This document shows, piece by piece, positions 1-5,772 of a stretch of 7,380 nt of DNA. The notes under the pieces were generated by a model. That model worked only from the letters and a program-made list of their open reading frames with translations, was not told where the DNA came from and made no database searches. Source of the stretch: B4-G1 sp964393895. Lineage in GTDB: Bacteria; Chloroflexota; Anaerolineae; B4-G1. The DNA is taken from assembly GCA_964393895.1 (NCBI GenBank), contig CAYMWP010000181.1:1-7380 (forward strand), in the 5' to 3' direction. A program made the translations under genes and the position numbers. The first letter of the stretch is position 1, and every line of letters starts with the position of its first letter.

Positions 1-86
1 AACAGTTTCAGGGCAAAAAATGAGCGAATGTTAAAAGTGTTAGGCCATGAGCCTCGGAGGTCTAAACGCAATTGCCCTACGTTCTA

Positions 87-94
87 GGGGAGGG
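87..94 (+). promoter_or_regulatory. Ribosome binding site of uvrB
   Basis: GGGGAGGG contains the Shine-Dalgarno core GGAGG, 5 nt before ATG 99. It decides the start against the in-frame TTG at 72, whose nearest GGAGG (56-60) is 11 nt away. Confidence 0.8.
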
Positions 95-98
95 CGAT

Positions 99-2138
99 AT
101 GTCCAGGTTTCAACTCGTCTCTGCGTTTCAGCCCACCGGCGACCAGCCGGAGGCCATCGAGCAATTGGTCGAGGGCCTCCGTGTGGGGCACGAGCACCAG
201 ACTTTGCTCGGCGCAACCGGCACGGGCAAAACCTACGTCGTGTCCAAGGTCATCGAGGAGGTGCAAAAGCCCACGCTCGTCATTGCCCACAACAAGACGT
301 TAGCGGCCCAACTGTACGCCGAGTTCACGGACTTTTTTCCCCACAACGCCGTCGAGTACTTTGTCAGTTATTACGACTATTACCAGCCGGAAGCGTATAT
401 CCCCAGGCACGATCTCTACATCGAAAAGGAGGCCGACATCAATGCCGAGATCGCCCGTCTGCGTCTCTCTGCCACGACAGCTCTCTTTTCCCGCCGCGAC
501 GTCGTCATCGTCGCTTCCGTCTCTTGCATCTATGCCATCGGCGACCCGGAGGAATGGGGCAAGGTGATGCTCGAACTGAAGCGAGGCGAGCGGCACCGGC
601 GCGACGGAATTCTCCGGCACTTGGTCAGTATCCACTATGAGCGGAACGACTTTGACCTGAAGCGCGGGTGTTTTCGCGTGCGGGGTGACACACTGGAAAT
701 CGCGCCGGCCTACGGCGAGACCGCCTATCGCGTCGGATTCTGGGGGAACGAGGTCGAGCGCATCACCGAGATTGACACTCTCACCGGCGAGGTGCTAGCC
801 GAGTTGGACGAGTTGCGCATCTTTCCCGCCAAGCACTTTATCACCGCCGAGGAAAAGCGGGATCAGGCCCTGACGGACATTGAGGCCGAGTTGGAGGAGC
901 GACTGAAGGAACTGAAAGGACAGGAAAAGCTCCTGGAGGCCCAGCGGTTGGAGCAGCGCGTCCATTACGATATGGAGATGATGCGCGAGATCGGCTACTG
1001 CTCTGGCATTGAGAACTATTCCCGTCACTTGCAGCAACGCCCGCCCGGCTCGCCCCCGTGGACGTTGATGGACTATTTCCCGGCCGACTATTTGCTCGTC
1101 GTGGACGAATCCCACATGACGATCCCCCAGGTGCGCGGGATGTTTCACGGCGACCGCAGCCGCAAGGAGACACTGATAGATTACGGCTTCCGTCTGCCCT
1201 CGGCGCGGGACAACCGCCCGCTCAACTTTGAAGAGTTCGAGGCGCATCTCAACCAGGTCATTTACACCTCCGCTACGCCCGGCCCCTACGAGATGGAAAA
1301 GAGCCAGCAGGTGGTGCAGCAGATCATCCGCCCCACCGGCATCGTGGACCCCCAGATCGTGGTCAAGCCGGTGCAGGGGCAGGTGGACGATTTGGTCGGA
1401 CAGATCAACGAACGGGTGGGGCGGGGCGAGCGGGTGCTGGTCACTACGCTGACCAAGCGCATGGCCGAGGACCTGGCCGATTATCTGAAGGAGTTAGAGG
1501 TCAAGGTGCACTATCTCCACAGTGAGGTGCAGACGTTGGAGCGGGTAGAGATCCTGCGCGACCTGCGGCTGGGGAATTACGACGTGGTGGTGGGCATCAA
1601 TCTGCTGCGCGAGGGACTGGACCTGCCGGAGGTGAGCCTGGTGGCGATCCTGGACGCGGATAAGGAGGGGTTCCTGCGCTCCGACACTGCTCTCATCCAG
1701 ACCACCGGGCGGGCGGCGCGGCACGTCAACGGCACCGTCATCATGTACGCCGACCGGGTTACCGATTCGATGAAGCGGGCCATCGAGGAGACAGAGCGGC
1801 GGCGCAAGGTTCAGATGGCGTACAACGAGGAGCACGGCATAGAGCCGGCCACCATCGTCAAGGCGGTGCGCGACCTGACCGACCGCGTGCGGGCGGAGAC
1901 GACGGCCCAGCCTGACGAGGAACTGAGCCTGGTTCAACTTCCCAAGGGTGAGTTGGCCCGCCTGATCCGCGAGTTGGAAAAGCAGATGAAGGCGGCCGCG
2001 CAGGCTTTAGAGTTCGAAAAGGCCGCTCTGCTGCGAGACCAGATCTTTGAATTGCGGGCGGCGCTGGTGGAGAAGGAGGAGACCGATATGCCGGCTTGGG
2101 AGCGGGAGCGGCGGCGGGCACGATTGGGAATCGAGTAG
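99..2138 (+). CDS. uvrB: UvrABC excinuclease subunit B (UvrB), complete
   Basis: This gene encodes the cytoplasmic ATP-dependent subunit of nucleotide excision repair. It is loaded by UvrA, verifies the lesion by strand insertion and recruits UvrC for incision. The 679-residue product has the usual family length. Visible elements in order are: Walker A GATGTGKT (38-45); the DNA-binding beta-hairpin with YYDYYQPEAY (91-100); the conserved ASVSCIYAIGDPEEW stretch (139-153); Walker B/motif II DESH (336-339); YTSATPG (389-395); motif V GINLLREGLDLP (499-510); motif VI QTTGRAARH (534-542); and a C-terminal UVR helix pair (about 617-652) that in the family contacts UvrC. The frame is open from a TTG at 72. 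I chose ATG 99 because GGGGAGGG lies 5 nt upstream and the product then starts MSRFQLVSAFQPTGDQPEAI, which matches the family N-terminus. No key residue is missing. The gene is convergent with the glycosyltransferase gene, and neither uvrA nor uvrC is in the window. Confidence 0.98.
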   Translation: MSRFQLVSAFQPTGDQPEAIEQLVEGLRVGHEHQTLLGATGTGKTYVVSKVIEEVQKPTLVIAHNKTLAAQLYAEFTDFFPHNAVEYFVSYYDYYQPEAYIPRHDLYIEKEADINAEIARLRLSATTALFSRRDVVIVASVSCIYAIGDPEEWGKVMLELKRGERHRRDGILRHLVSIHYERNDFDLKRGCFRVRGDTLEIAPAYGETAYRVGFWGNEVERITEIDTLTGEVLAELDELRIFPAKHFITAEEKRDQALTDIEAELEERLKELKGQEKLLEAQRLEQRVHYDMEMMREIGYCSGIENYSRHLQQRPPGSPPWTLMDYFPADYLLVVDESHMTIPQVRGMFHGDRSRKETLIDYGFRLPSARDNRPLNFEEFEAHLNQVIYTSATPGPYEMEKSQQVVQQIIRPTGIVDPQIVVKPVQGQVDDLVGQINERVGRGERVLVTTLTKRMAEDLADYLKELEVKVHYLHSEVQTLERVEILRDLRLGNYDVVVGINLLREGLDLPEVSLVAILDADKEGFLRSDTALIQTTGRAARHVNGTVIMYADRVTDSMKRAIEETERRRKVQMAYNEEHGIEPATIVKAVRDLTDRVRAETTAQPDEELSLVQLPKGELARLIRELEKQMKAAAQALEFEKAALLRDQIFELRAALVEKEETDMPAWERERRRARLGIE

Positions 2139-2198
2139 CCGCCAAGAACGAAAATGTAGACGCGATTTTCCAATCGCGCGGATGGAATTTGCGGCTAC
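2135..2198. terminator. Nested inverted repeats between convergent genes; possible bidirectional terminator or intergenic repeat element
   Basis: The inner hairpin is perfect: CGCGATT (2161-2167), loop TTCC, AATCGCG (2172-2178). An outer pair of 8-bp arms encloses it, GTAGCCGC (2135-2142) and GCGGCTAC (2191-2198); the left arm contains the uvrB stop codon. A third small palindrome, CGATT-GGG-AATCG (2121-2133), lies just inside the end of uvrB. The position between two convergent genes fits a terminator for both. There is no long T run on either side: the minus strand is followed by TCTACATTTTCGTTCTT and the plus strand has only a later TCTATTTTC. Intrinsic termination is therefore plausible but not certain. 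The layered symmetry would equally suit a dispersed REP-like element. Confidence 0.55.
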
Positions 2199-2202
2199 GG
2201 GT

Positions 2203-4230
2203 CTATTTTCGGAGCAGCAGCAGAACCCGGTCGGCGGCAGGTCGCCCCGCGGCGTCCAGGACAGCCCAACGGTCGCCCGTCATCGGGTCGTAGAGGCCCA
2301 GCTCGGCGGTGTAGGGGCCCTCGGACGCACCGGTCGGCGGGGTGAAGCGGTGGATCTGGACGAAGCGGTCGCCGGGCTGGAGCGTGAGCGGATCCACCCA
2401 CAAACCATCGTCGCCGACCACTAATTCTCCGTCGGCGGTGAGCAGATGGGCAAAGACAGCCAATCGCGGCCCGGAGTAGACGCCGGGCGGAGGCGGGTTG
2501 GCGACGACGGGGATGGGCGGCAGTTCGAGCGGCGCGGCGACGAGCCAGGTAGTGAGGAGGACTTTATCGTCCACCCAACTTACATTGACCAGTTCCAGAC
2601 CGTTGGCGAACCGGAAACTGGGGATTGGGGATTGGGTCTCCTGCTCCGCAGGAGCGGACGGGTTGGGGATTGAAGTATAAAGTTCGAGATGAGACGCGAT
2701 AGCCTCCGGCGGGTTGTCGCCTTGCTCCAAAAAGCTGGCAATCGGTGCAGACGGGGTGGGGAAAGCGGTGAGCAATACGGTCGAGGTGTCGCCCCCGGCG
2801 GCCCAGACCAGTGCGCGGCTAGAGTCAAAGAGACGAGCGGCTATGTCGTCGCGCTGGATGTCCACGTCCAGCGCCAGCCGGTCCCAGGGGCCCATGAGCG
2901 CGCTAGAGACGACGACCTGGTTGATTTCGGGGTGAGCGTCCAGATAACGGGCCGCATCGCGGTAGTCGGCGCGGTATAGAAAGCGCACCATATCTTGCCG
3001 CGGCCAGGCGATAAAGTAATCATAGAGATCGCGGGCAGCGGCAGTGGTCAGAAAGAGGCAGGCGATCAAGCAACCGATAATCGTTGGCAAACTGATGGAT
3101 TTCCCAATTCTCACATTTCCCAATTTTTCAACTACCAGAGCCGGCAGGATGTAGGCGACGGGTTGGGCCAGGATGGTGTGGCTCAGGCTGGCGGGCGGGA
3201 TGCTGACCAAGGCCGGCAGCAGTCCCAGTCCCAGCCAGAGGAGCAGAAAGAAATGGCGTGGCTCTCGCCAGTGGTACAGGCAGAGCGCTACTCCGACCCA
3301 CAGCAGGATAGCGCCACAGAGATTGAACACCGGGCGATGTGAAATGTTGTACAACCATTCTGGGTCGCCGGTGGCGTGGAACATTCCCAATGTCTTCCAT
3401 GCGCCCTCCAGCAGTGGACGCGGGTCGCCGGCCCACAGTTCCTGCAGCGGCACGGCCAGCTCGGCGATGCGGGCGTCGGCCCCGATGCCCTGGGCGGCGG
3501 CCTCACTACTCCCCTGGGCGATGGCGACTCCCAGAGGTATCCACAGCGCGCCTGTCACCAAGAGCGCCAGGAGTAGGCCGCGCCAGTGGCGGGTAAAGCT
3601 ATCGCGGTGGAACAGCGCCAGGTAAATGGCGAATGAGACGACCAATATCGGAAGCAGGCGGGCGGCGGGGTAGGTGTAGAGGGAGACGCCCGTGGTAAAG
3701 CCAACCAGCAGCCAGGTTCTGCGCCCAGGCCCCGGCCTCTCACGGAGGGCGCGCCACAACAGGTAAAAGGTCGCCAGGGCGAGAGGCGGCAGGCTGATGT
3801 GGCGGATCGCCGTGCGGCTGTACATCAGCGCCCAGAATGACGTCGCCAGCGCCAGTGACGCGACCGCGGCTGTCGCGTTCCCAAAGAGACGGCGGCTCAG
3901 GGTGTACGCCAGGGCGACGGTGAGCGTGCCGCAAGCGACAGAGAGTAGGTGTCCGCTCAACACGTTGAAACCTAGCACGGCGTGCACGGCTGCGTGCAGG
4001 TGGTGATATAGCGGTTCGTGACCGGAGGCCCCGGTGTAATAGAGTGGAAAGCGGCCCTCTAGCAACTCGCCGGAGAGAGCGTGAATGTTGATCAATTCAT
4101 CGTCGCGCCAGCCCGGAGGGACCTCCTTCAGGCAGCACAAGCGCAGTCCCCAGGTCAACAAGAGTATGGCGATGACCAATGACCAACGACCTAGGGCCGA
4201 TTGGGGATTCTGGTTTGGGGATCGGGTCAT
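2203..4230 (-). CDS. GT-C family membrane glycosyltransferase (PMT/ArnT-like) with C-terminal extracytoplasmic domain
   Basis: The product is a 675-residue polytopic protein that resembles lipid-linked-sugar glycosyltransferases of the dolichyl-phosphate-mannose protein mannosyltransferase type. Such enzymes transfer a sugar from a polyprenyl phosphate carrier on the outer face of the membrane. The first hydrophobic helix (about 17-33) is followed by WRDDELIN (41-48). Its acidic pair matches the catalytic Asp/Glu of the first outer loop in GT-C enzymes. HEPLYHHL (71-78) matches the family's HxPLYY-type motif. Further hydrophobic segments lie at about 90-110, 118-135, 145-160, 172-205, 217-238, 300-320, 326-345, 352-366 and 380-397. 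Residues from about 400 are mostly soluble, with a linker at about 500-540 and a beta-rich tail (541-675) containing LAVFAHLLTADGELV and YTAELGLYDPMTGDRW. That tail recalls the outer domain common in Chloroflexota PMT proteins. The frame extends to a TTG at 4293, but that codon lies inside the -10 box, so ATG 4230 is preferred. Donor and acceptor cannot be told. Confidence 0.85.
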   Translation of the reverse strand: MTRSPNQNPQSALGRWSLVIAILLLTWGLRLCCLKEVPPGWRDDELINIHALSGELLEGRFPLYYTGASGHEPLYHHLHAAVHAVLGFNVLSGHLLSVACGTLTVALAYTLSRRLFGNATAAVASLALATSFWALMYSRTAIRHISLPPLALATFYLLWRALRERPGPGRRTWLLVGFTTGVSLYTYPAARLLPILVVSFAIYLALFHRDSFTRHWRGLLLALLVTGALWIPLGVAIAQGSSEAAAQGIGADARIAELAVPLQELWAGDPRPLLEGAWKTLGMFHATGDPEWLYNISHRPVFNLCGAILLWVGVALCLYHWREPRHFFLLLWLGLGLLPALVSIPPASLSHTILAQPVAYILPALVVEKLGNVRIGKSISLPTIIGCLIACLFLTTAAARDLYDYFIAWPRQDMVRFLYRADYRDAARYLDAHPEINQVVVSSALMGPWDRLALDVDIQRDDIAARLFDSSRALVWAAGGDTSTVLLTAFPTPSAPIASFLEQGDNPPEAIASHLELYTSIPNPSAPAEQETQSPIPSFRFANGLELVNVSWVDDKVLLTTWLVAAPLELPPIPVVANPPPPGVYSGPRLAVFAHLLTADGELVVGDDGLWVDPLTLQPGDRFVQIHRFTPPTGASEGPYTAELGLYDPMTGDRWAVLDAAGRPAADRVLLLLRK
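2619..2672. repeat. GGGGATT tandem tract flanking a 7-bp palindrome, inside the glycosyltransferase gene
   Basis: CTGGGGATTGGGGATTGGG (2619-2637) is followed by the perfect hairpin CTCCTGC-TCC-GCAGGAG (2638-2654) and then GGGTTGGGGATTG (2660-2672). On the coding (minus) strand it gives the low-complexity linker SIPNPSAPAEQETQSPIPSF, between the membrane part and the beta-rich tail. The frame is preserved. It looks like an inserted repeat tolerated in a linker. Confidence 0.6.
3099..3130. repeat. Two tandem copies of a 16-nt ATTTCCCAATTYT unit inside the glycosyltransferase gene
   Basis: ATTTCCCAATTCTCAC (3099-3114) is followed directly by ATTTCCCAATTTTTCA (3115-3130). It is AT-rich against its GC-rich surroundings. 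On the minus strand it encodes EKLGNVRIGKS, a short loop between two hydrophobic segments. Confidence 0.55.
4171..4227. repeat. ATTGG-type tract at the glycosyltransferase N-terminus
   Basis: The plus strand reads GATGACCAATGACCAACGAC (4171-4190), then GATTGGGGATTCTGGTTTGG (4199-4218). The coding strand therefore has GTTGGTCATTGGTCATCG and AATCCCCAATCGG. It encodes residues from about 2 to 21 of the protein, the cytosolic head and the start of the first membrane helix. Confidence 0.5.
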
Positions 4231-4240
4231 TCTCTCATGG

Positions 4241-4245
4241 CCTCC
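4241..4245 (-). promoter_or_regulatory. Ribosome binding site of the glycosyltransferase gene
   Basis: GGAGG on the minus strand lies 10 nt before ATG 4230, which is slightly long but usable. Another ATG (4238-4236) sits 2 nt after the GGAGG. It opens a three-codon frame, ATG AGA GAA TGA, whose stop overlaps the gene's ATG. The spacing to that first ATG is too short for me to call the mini-frame translated. Confidence 0.5.
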
Positions 4246-4292
4246 GCCAGGTTCAGGGGAACGAGAACGGGCAGACGCAGCGGATCGCGCCA

Positions 4293-4321
4293 ATCATACC
4301 CTAACCCGGTGCGCTTGGCAA
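4293..4321 (-). promoter_or_regulatory. Sigma-70-type promoter of the glycosyltransferase gene
   Basis: On the minus strand, TTGCCA (4321-4316) matches the -35 consensus at 5 of 6 bases. A 17-nt spacer separates it from TATGAT (4298-4293), which matches the -10 consensus at 5 of 6. Transcription would start near 4286 and give an untranslated leader of about 56 nt. This makes the upstream TTG at 4293 impossible as a start for this transcript. Confidence 0.65.
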
Positions 4322-4341
4322 GTGGGGTTCGGAGCAAATTG

Positions 4342-4350
4342 TGTTATAAT
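4342..4350 (+). promoter_or_regulatory. Extended -10 promoter of the lipoprotein-glycerate kinase operon
   Basis: TGTTATAAT is a perfect extended -10 element (TGn followed by TATAAT). No convincing -35 lies 16-18 nt upstream: TTGGCA at 4315-4320 is 24 nt away. That is tolerated by extended -10 promoters. The transcription start would be near 4357. It diverges from the minus-strand promoter, the two -10 boxes being about 45 bp apart, so a regulator bound between them could act on both units. Confidence 0.6.
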
Positions 4351-4397
4351 GCGAGTGAAAGCATCTGCGAATGAATGAAGGTGCGAACCCTGAATCC

Positions 4398-4403
4398 GGG
4401 AGG
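4398..4403 (+). promoter_or_regulatory. Ribosome binding site deciding the lipoprotein start
   Basis: GGGAGG lies 4 nt before ATG 4408, slightly tight. The in-frame ATG at 4375 and the out-of-frame ATG at 4371 have no Shine-Dalgarno sequence and would leave a leader under 20 nt. Confidence 0.55.
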
Positions 4404-4407
4404 CATT

Positions 4408-5772
4408 ATGCGGCTCCAAACTCTCCGAAATTGGACATCGAAAATCGGACGTCAGACACTGCGCATTGGACATTGCACGTTGCTCGTTGTTCTGGCGCTG
4501 ACTGGCTGTGGAACGCAATCGCCGACGCCTGCATCCCTGCCCCCGACCTCAATGCCCAGCCCCGCGTCTCCTTTACCTACCCCTACACTGACCGCCGAGC
4601 CGCGGCCGATGATCATCACGCTTGGACTGTGGCTGCCCGAGGAATTGGACCCCTACGGTGGTGGGCCGGCGGCCGATACCCTGGCGCGTCAATTGACCGA
4701 ATTCAGTCAGGCTCACCCTGACCTGCAGGTCGAAGTGACCGTGAAGCCGGCTTACGGGCGAGGCGGGTTGCTAGACTTTTTGCGGACGGCGCGGGATGCA
4801 GCCCCTTCCGTGTTGCCCGACTTGGTGGTGCTGGACGCGGCTGAACTGGAAACCGCGGCCGGGCTGGGTCTCGTCCAGCCGCTCGATCCGCTCCTCTCGC
4901 TGGCCGAGATGACCGACCGCTTCCCTTTCGCCGCTGAATTGGGCACAGTGGACGAGCAAACACTGGGCTTTGTCGTGGTCGCCGATATGCAGCACCTGGC
5001 CTACCGCCCGGTCTTGCTCGACTCGCCCCCCGTCTCCTGGACGCACGTCATATCCCCGCCCGTTCCCTTTCTCTTCCCTGCCGGTGGGCGCGACCGGCAG
5101 ATCAACGACGCGACGCTGATCCAATACCTGGCCGCCGGCGGCCAACTGACCGATCCCGAAGGTCGCCCGTGGTTGGATGAGGAGGCGATGGTGAGCGTGC
5201 TGGGTTTCTATAGCGACTGCACCAGCATCACCCCCATCTCGCCCACCTACCAGACCCCTGCGATCTCGCCGACGCTTGTCTTGAACATCACCGACGCCGA
5301 CCAGTCCTGGGAGCTGTTCCAGGCCGGAGAAGGGGGGATGACGGTAGTACGGGCCAGTCGCTACTGGCTCGAGGCCGACGAGACCGTCGCTGCCGCGTCA
5401 ATACCCACCCACGATGGACGCCCCTTTAGCGTCGCCCGGGGCTGGGTGATAGCAGTGGTGACCGACGAACCGGCTCGCCAATCGCTGGCGACGCTGCTGC
5501 TAAACTGGCTCCTCGCGCCCGAACACAGCGCCCAGTGGACGCAGGCGGCGGGCCTGCTGCCGGGCACGCGCGGCGCACTGCGGGCATGGGATATATCTGA
5601 CAGTGACCGAACTGTGTTGCGCAACACCATGGAGGCCGCGGTCGCCGCGCCTCCGCCGGACGTGATGGCAACCGCCGGGCGGGCCATGCAGGATGCGCTG
5701 GAGGCCCTGTTGCGGAGAAAGGCGAGTCCAGAGGACGCGGCGGCCGCAGCTACAGAGATACTGGGACAATGA
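4408..5772 (+). CDS. Extracellular solute-binding lipoprotein (ABC family 1-like)
   Basis: This is predicted to be a membrane-anchored, extracytoplasmic substrate-binding protein of 454 residues. A basic N-region (1-22) is followed by a hydrophobic stretch LLVVLALTG and the lipobox LTGC, with the lipidated Cys at 34. Residues 35-65 form a Pro/Ser/Thr-rich tether. The mature part has the order of a MalE/UgpB-like binding protein: a first beta-strand MIITLGLWLP (68-77); a helix plus HPDLQVEV (103-110); LPDLVVLDAAEL (136-147); QSWELFQAGEGGMTVVRASRYW (299-320, best conserved); and DGRPFSVARGWVIAVV (336-351). It ends in helices MQDALEALL and SPEDAAAAA that are typical of this family. An in-frame ATG at 4375 would add 11 residues but lacks a ribosome binding site. 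The stop overlaps the next gene's start, so the two should be translationally coupled. The ligand is unknown; sugars or polyols are usual in this family. No permease or ATPase gene follows. Confidence 0.82.
   Translation: MRLQTLRNWTSKIGRQTLRIGHCTLLVVLALTGCGTQSPTPASLPPTSMPSPASPLPTPTLTAEPRPMIITLGLWLPEELDPYGGGPAADTLARQLTEFSQAHPDLQVEVTVKPAYGRGGLLDFLRTARDAAPSVLPDLVVLDAAELETAAGLGLVQPLDPLLSLAEMTDRFPFAAELGTVDEQTLGFVVVADMQHLAYRPVLLDSPPVSWTHVISPPVPFLFPAGGRDRQINDATLIQYLAAGGQLTDPEGRPWLDEEAMVSVLGFYSDCTSITPISPTYQTPAISPTLVLNITDADQSWELFQAGEGGMTVVRASRYWLEADETVAAASIPTHDGRPFSVARGWVIAVVTDEPARQSLATLLLNWLLAPEHSAQWTQAAGLLPGTRGALRAWDISDSDRTVLRNTMEAAVAAPPPDVMATAGRAMQDALEALLRRKASPEDAAAAATEILGQ
4426..4489. repeat. ATTGGACAT-type tract at the lipoprotein N-terminus
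   Basis: Degenerate units run through the signal-peptide region: GAAATTGGACATCG, AAAATCGGACGTCAG, GCATTGGACATTGC, ACGTTGCTCGTTG. They encode residues about 7-27 and account for the unusually long 22-residue N-region before the hydrophobic core. Confidence 0.5.

Noticed and set aside
6..36. Possible uvrB promoter (TTTCAG ... TTAAAA)
   Set aside because: The hexamers match the consensus poorly and the spacer is long. I also saw no convincing LexA-type operator in the first 98 bases.
1..87. Open frame from the window edge to a TAG at 85-87, possibly the tail of an upstream gene
   Set aside because: It is only 28 codons, the sequence is not recognisable, and the start lies outside the window. 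It could equally be intergenic.
72..98. TTG 72 as the uvrB start
   Set aside because: It gives nine extra residues unlike UvrB and is poorly spaced from a ribosome site, whereas ATG 99 has a good site and the family N-terminus.
4227..4238. Three-codon frame ATG AGA GAA TGA overlapping the glycosyltransferase start as a regulatory leader peptide
   Set aside because: Its ATG is only 2 nt from the GGAGG, too close for efficient initiation, and such short frames arise often by chance.
4371..4721. 116-codon frame overlapping the lipoprotein start in another phase
   Set aside because: It has no ribosome site and no recognisable motif. The lipobox and binding-protein features lie in the other frame.
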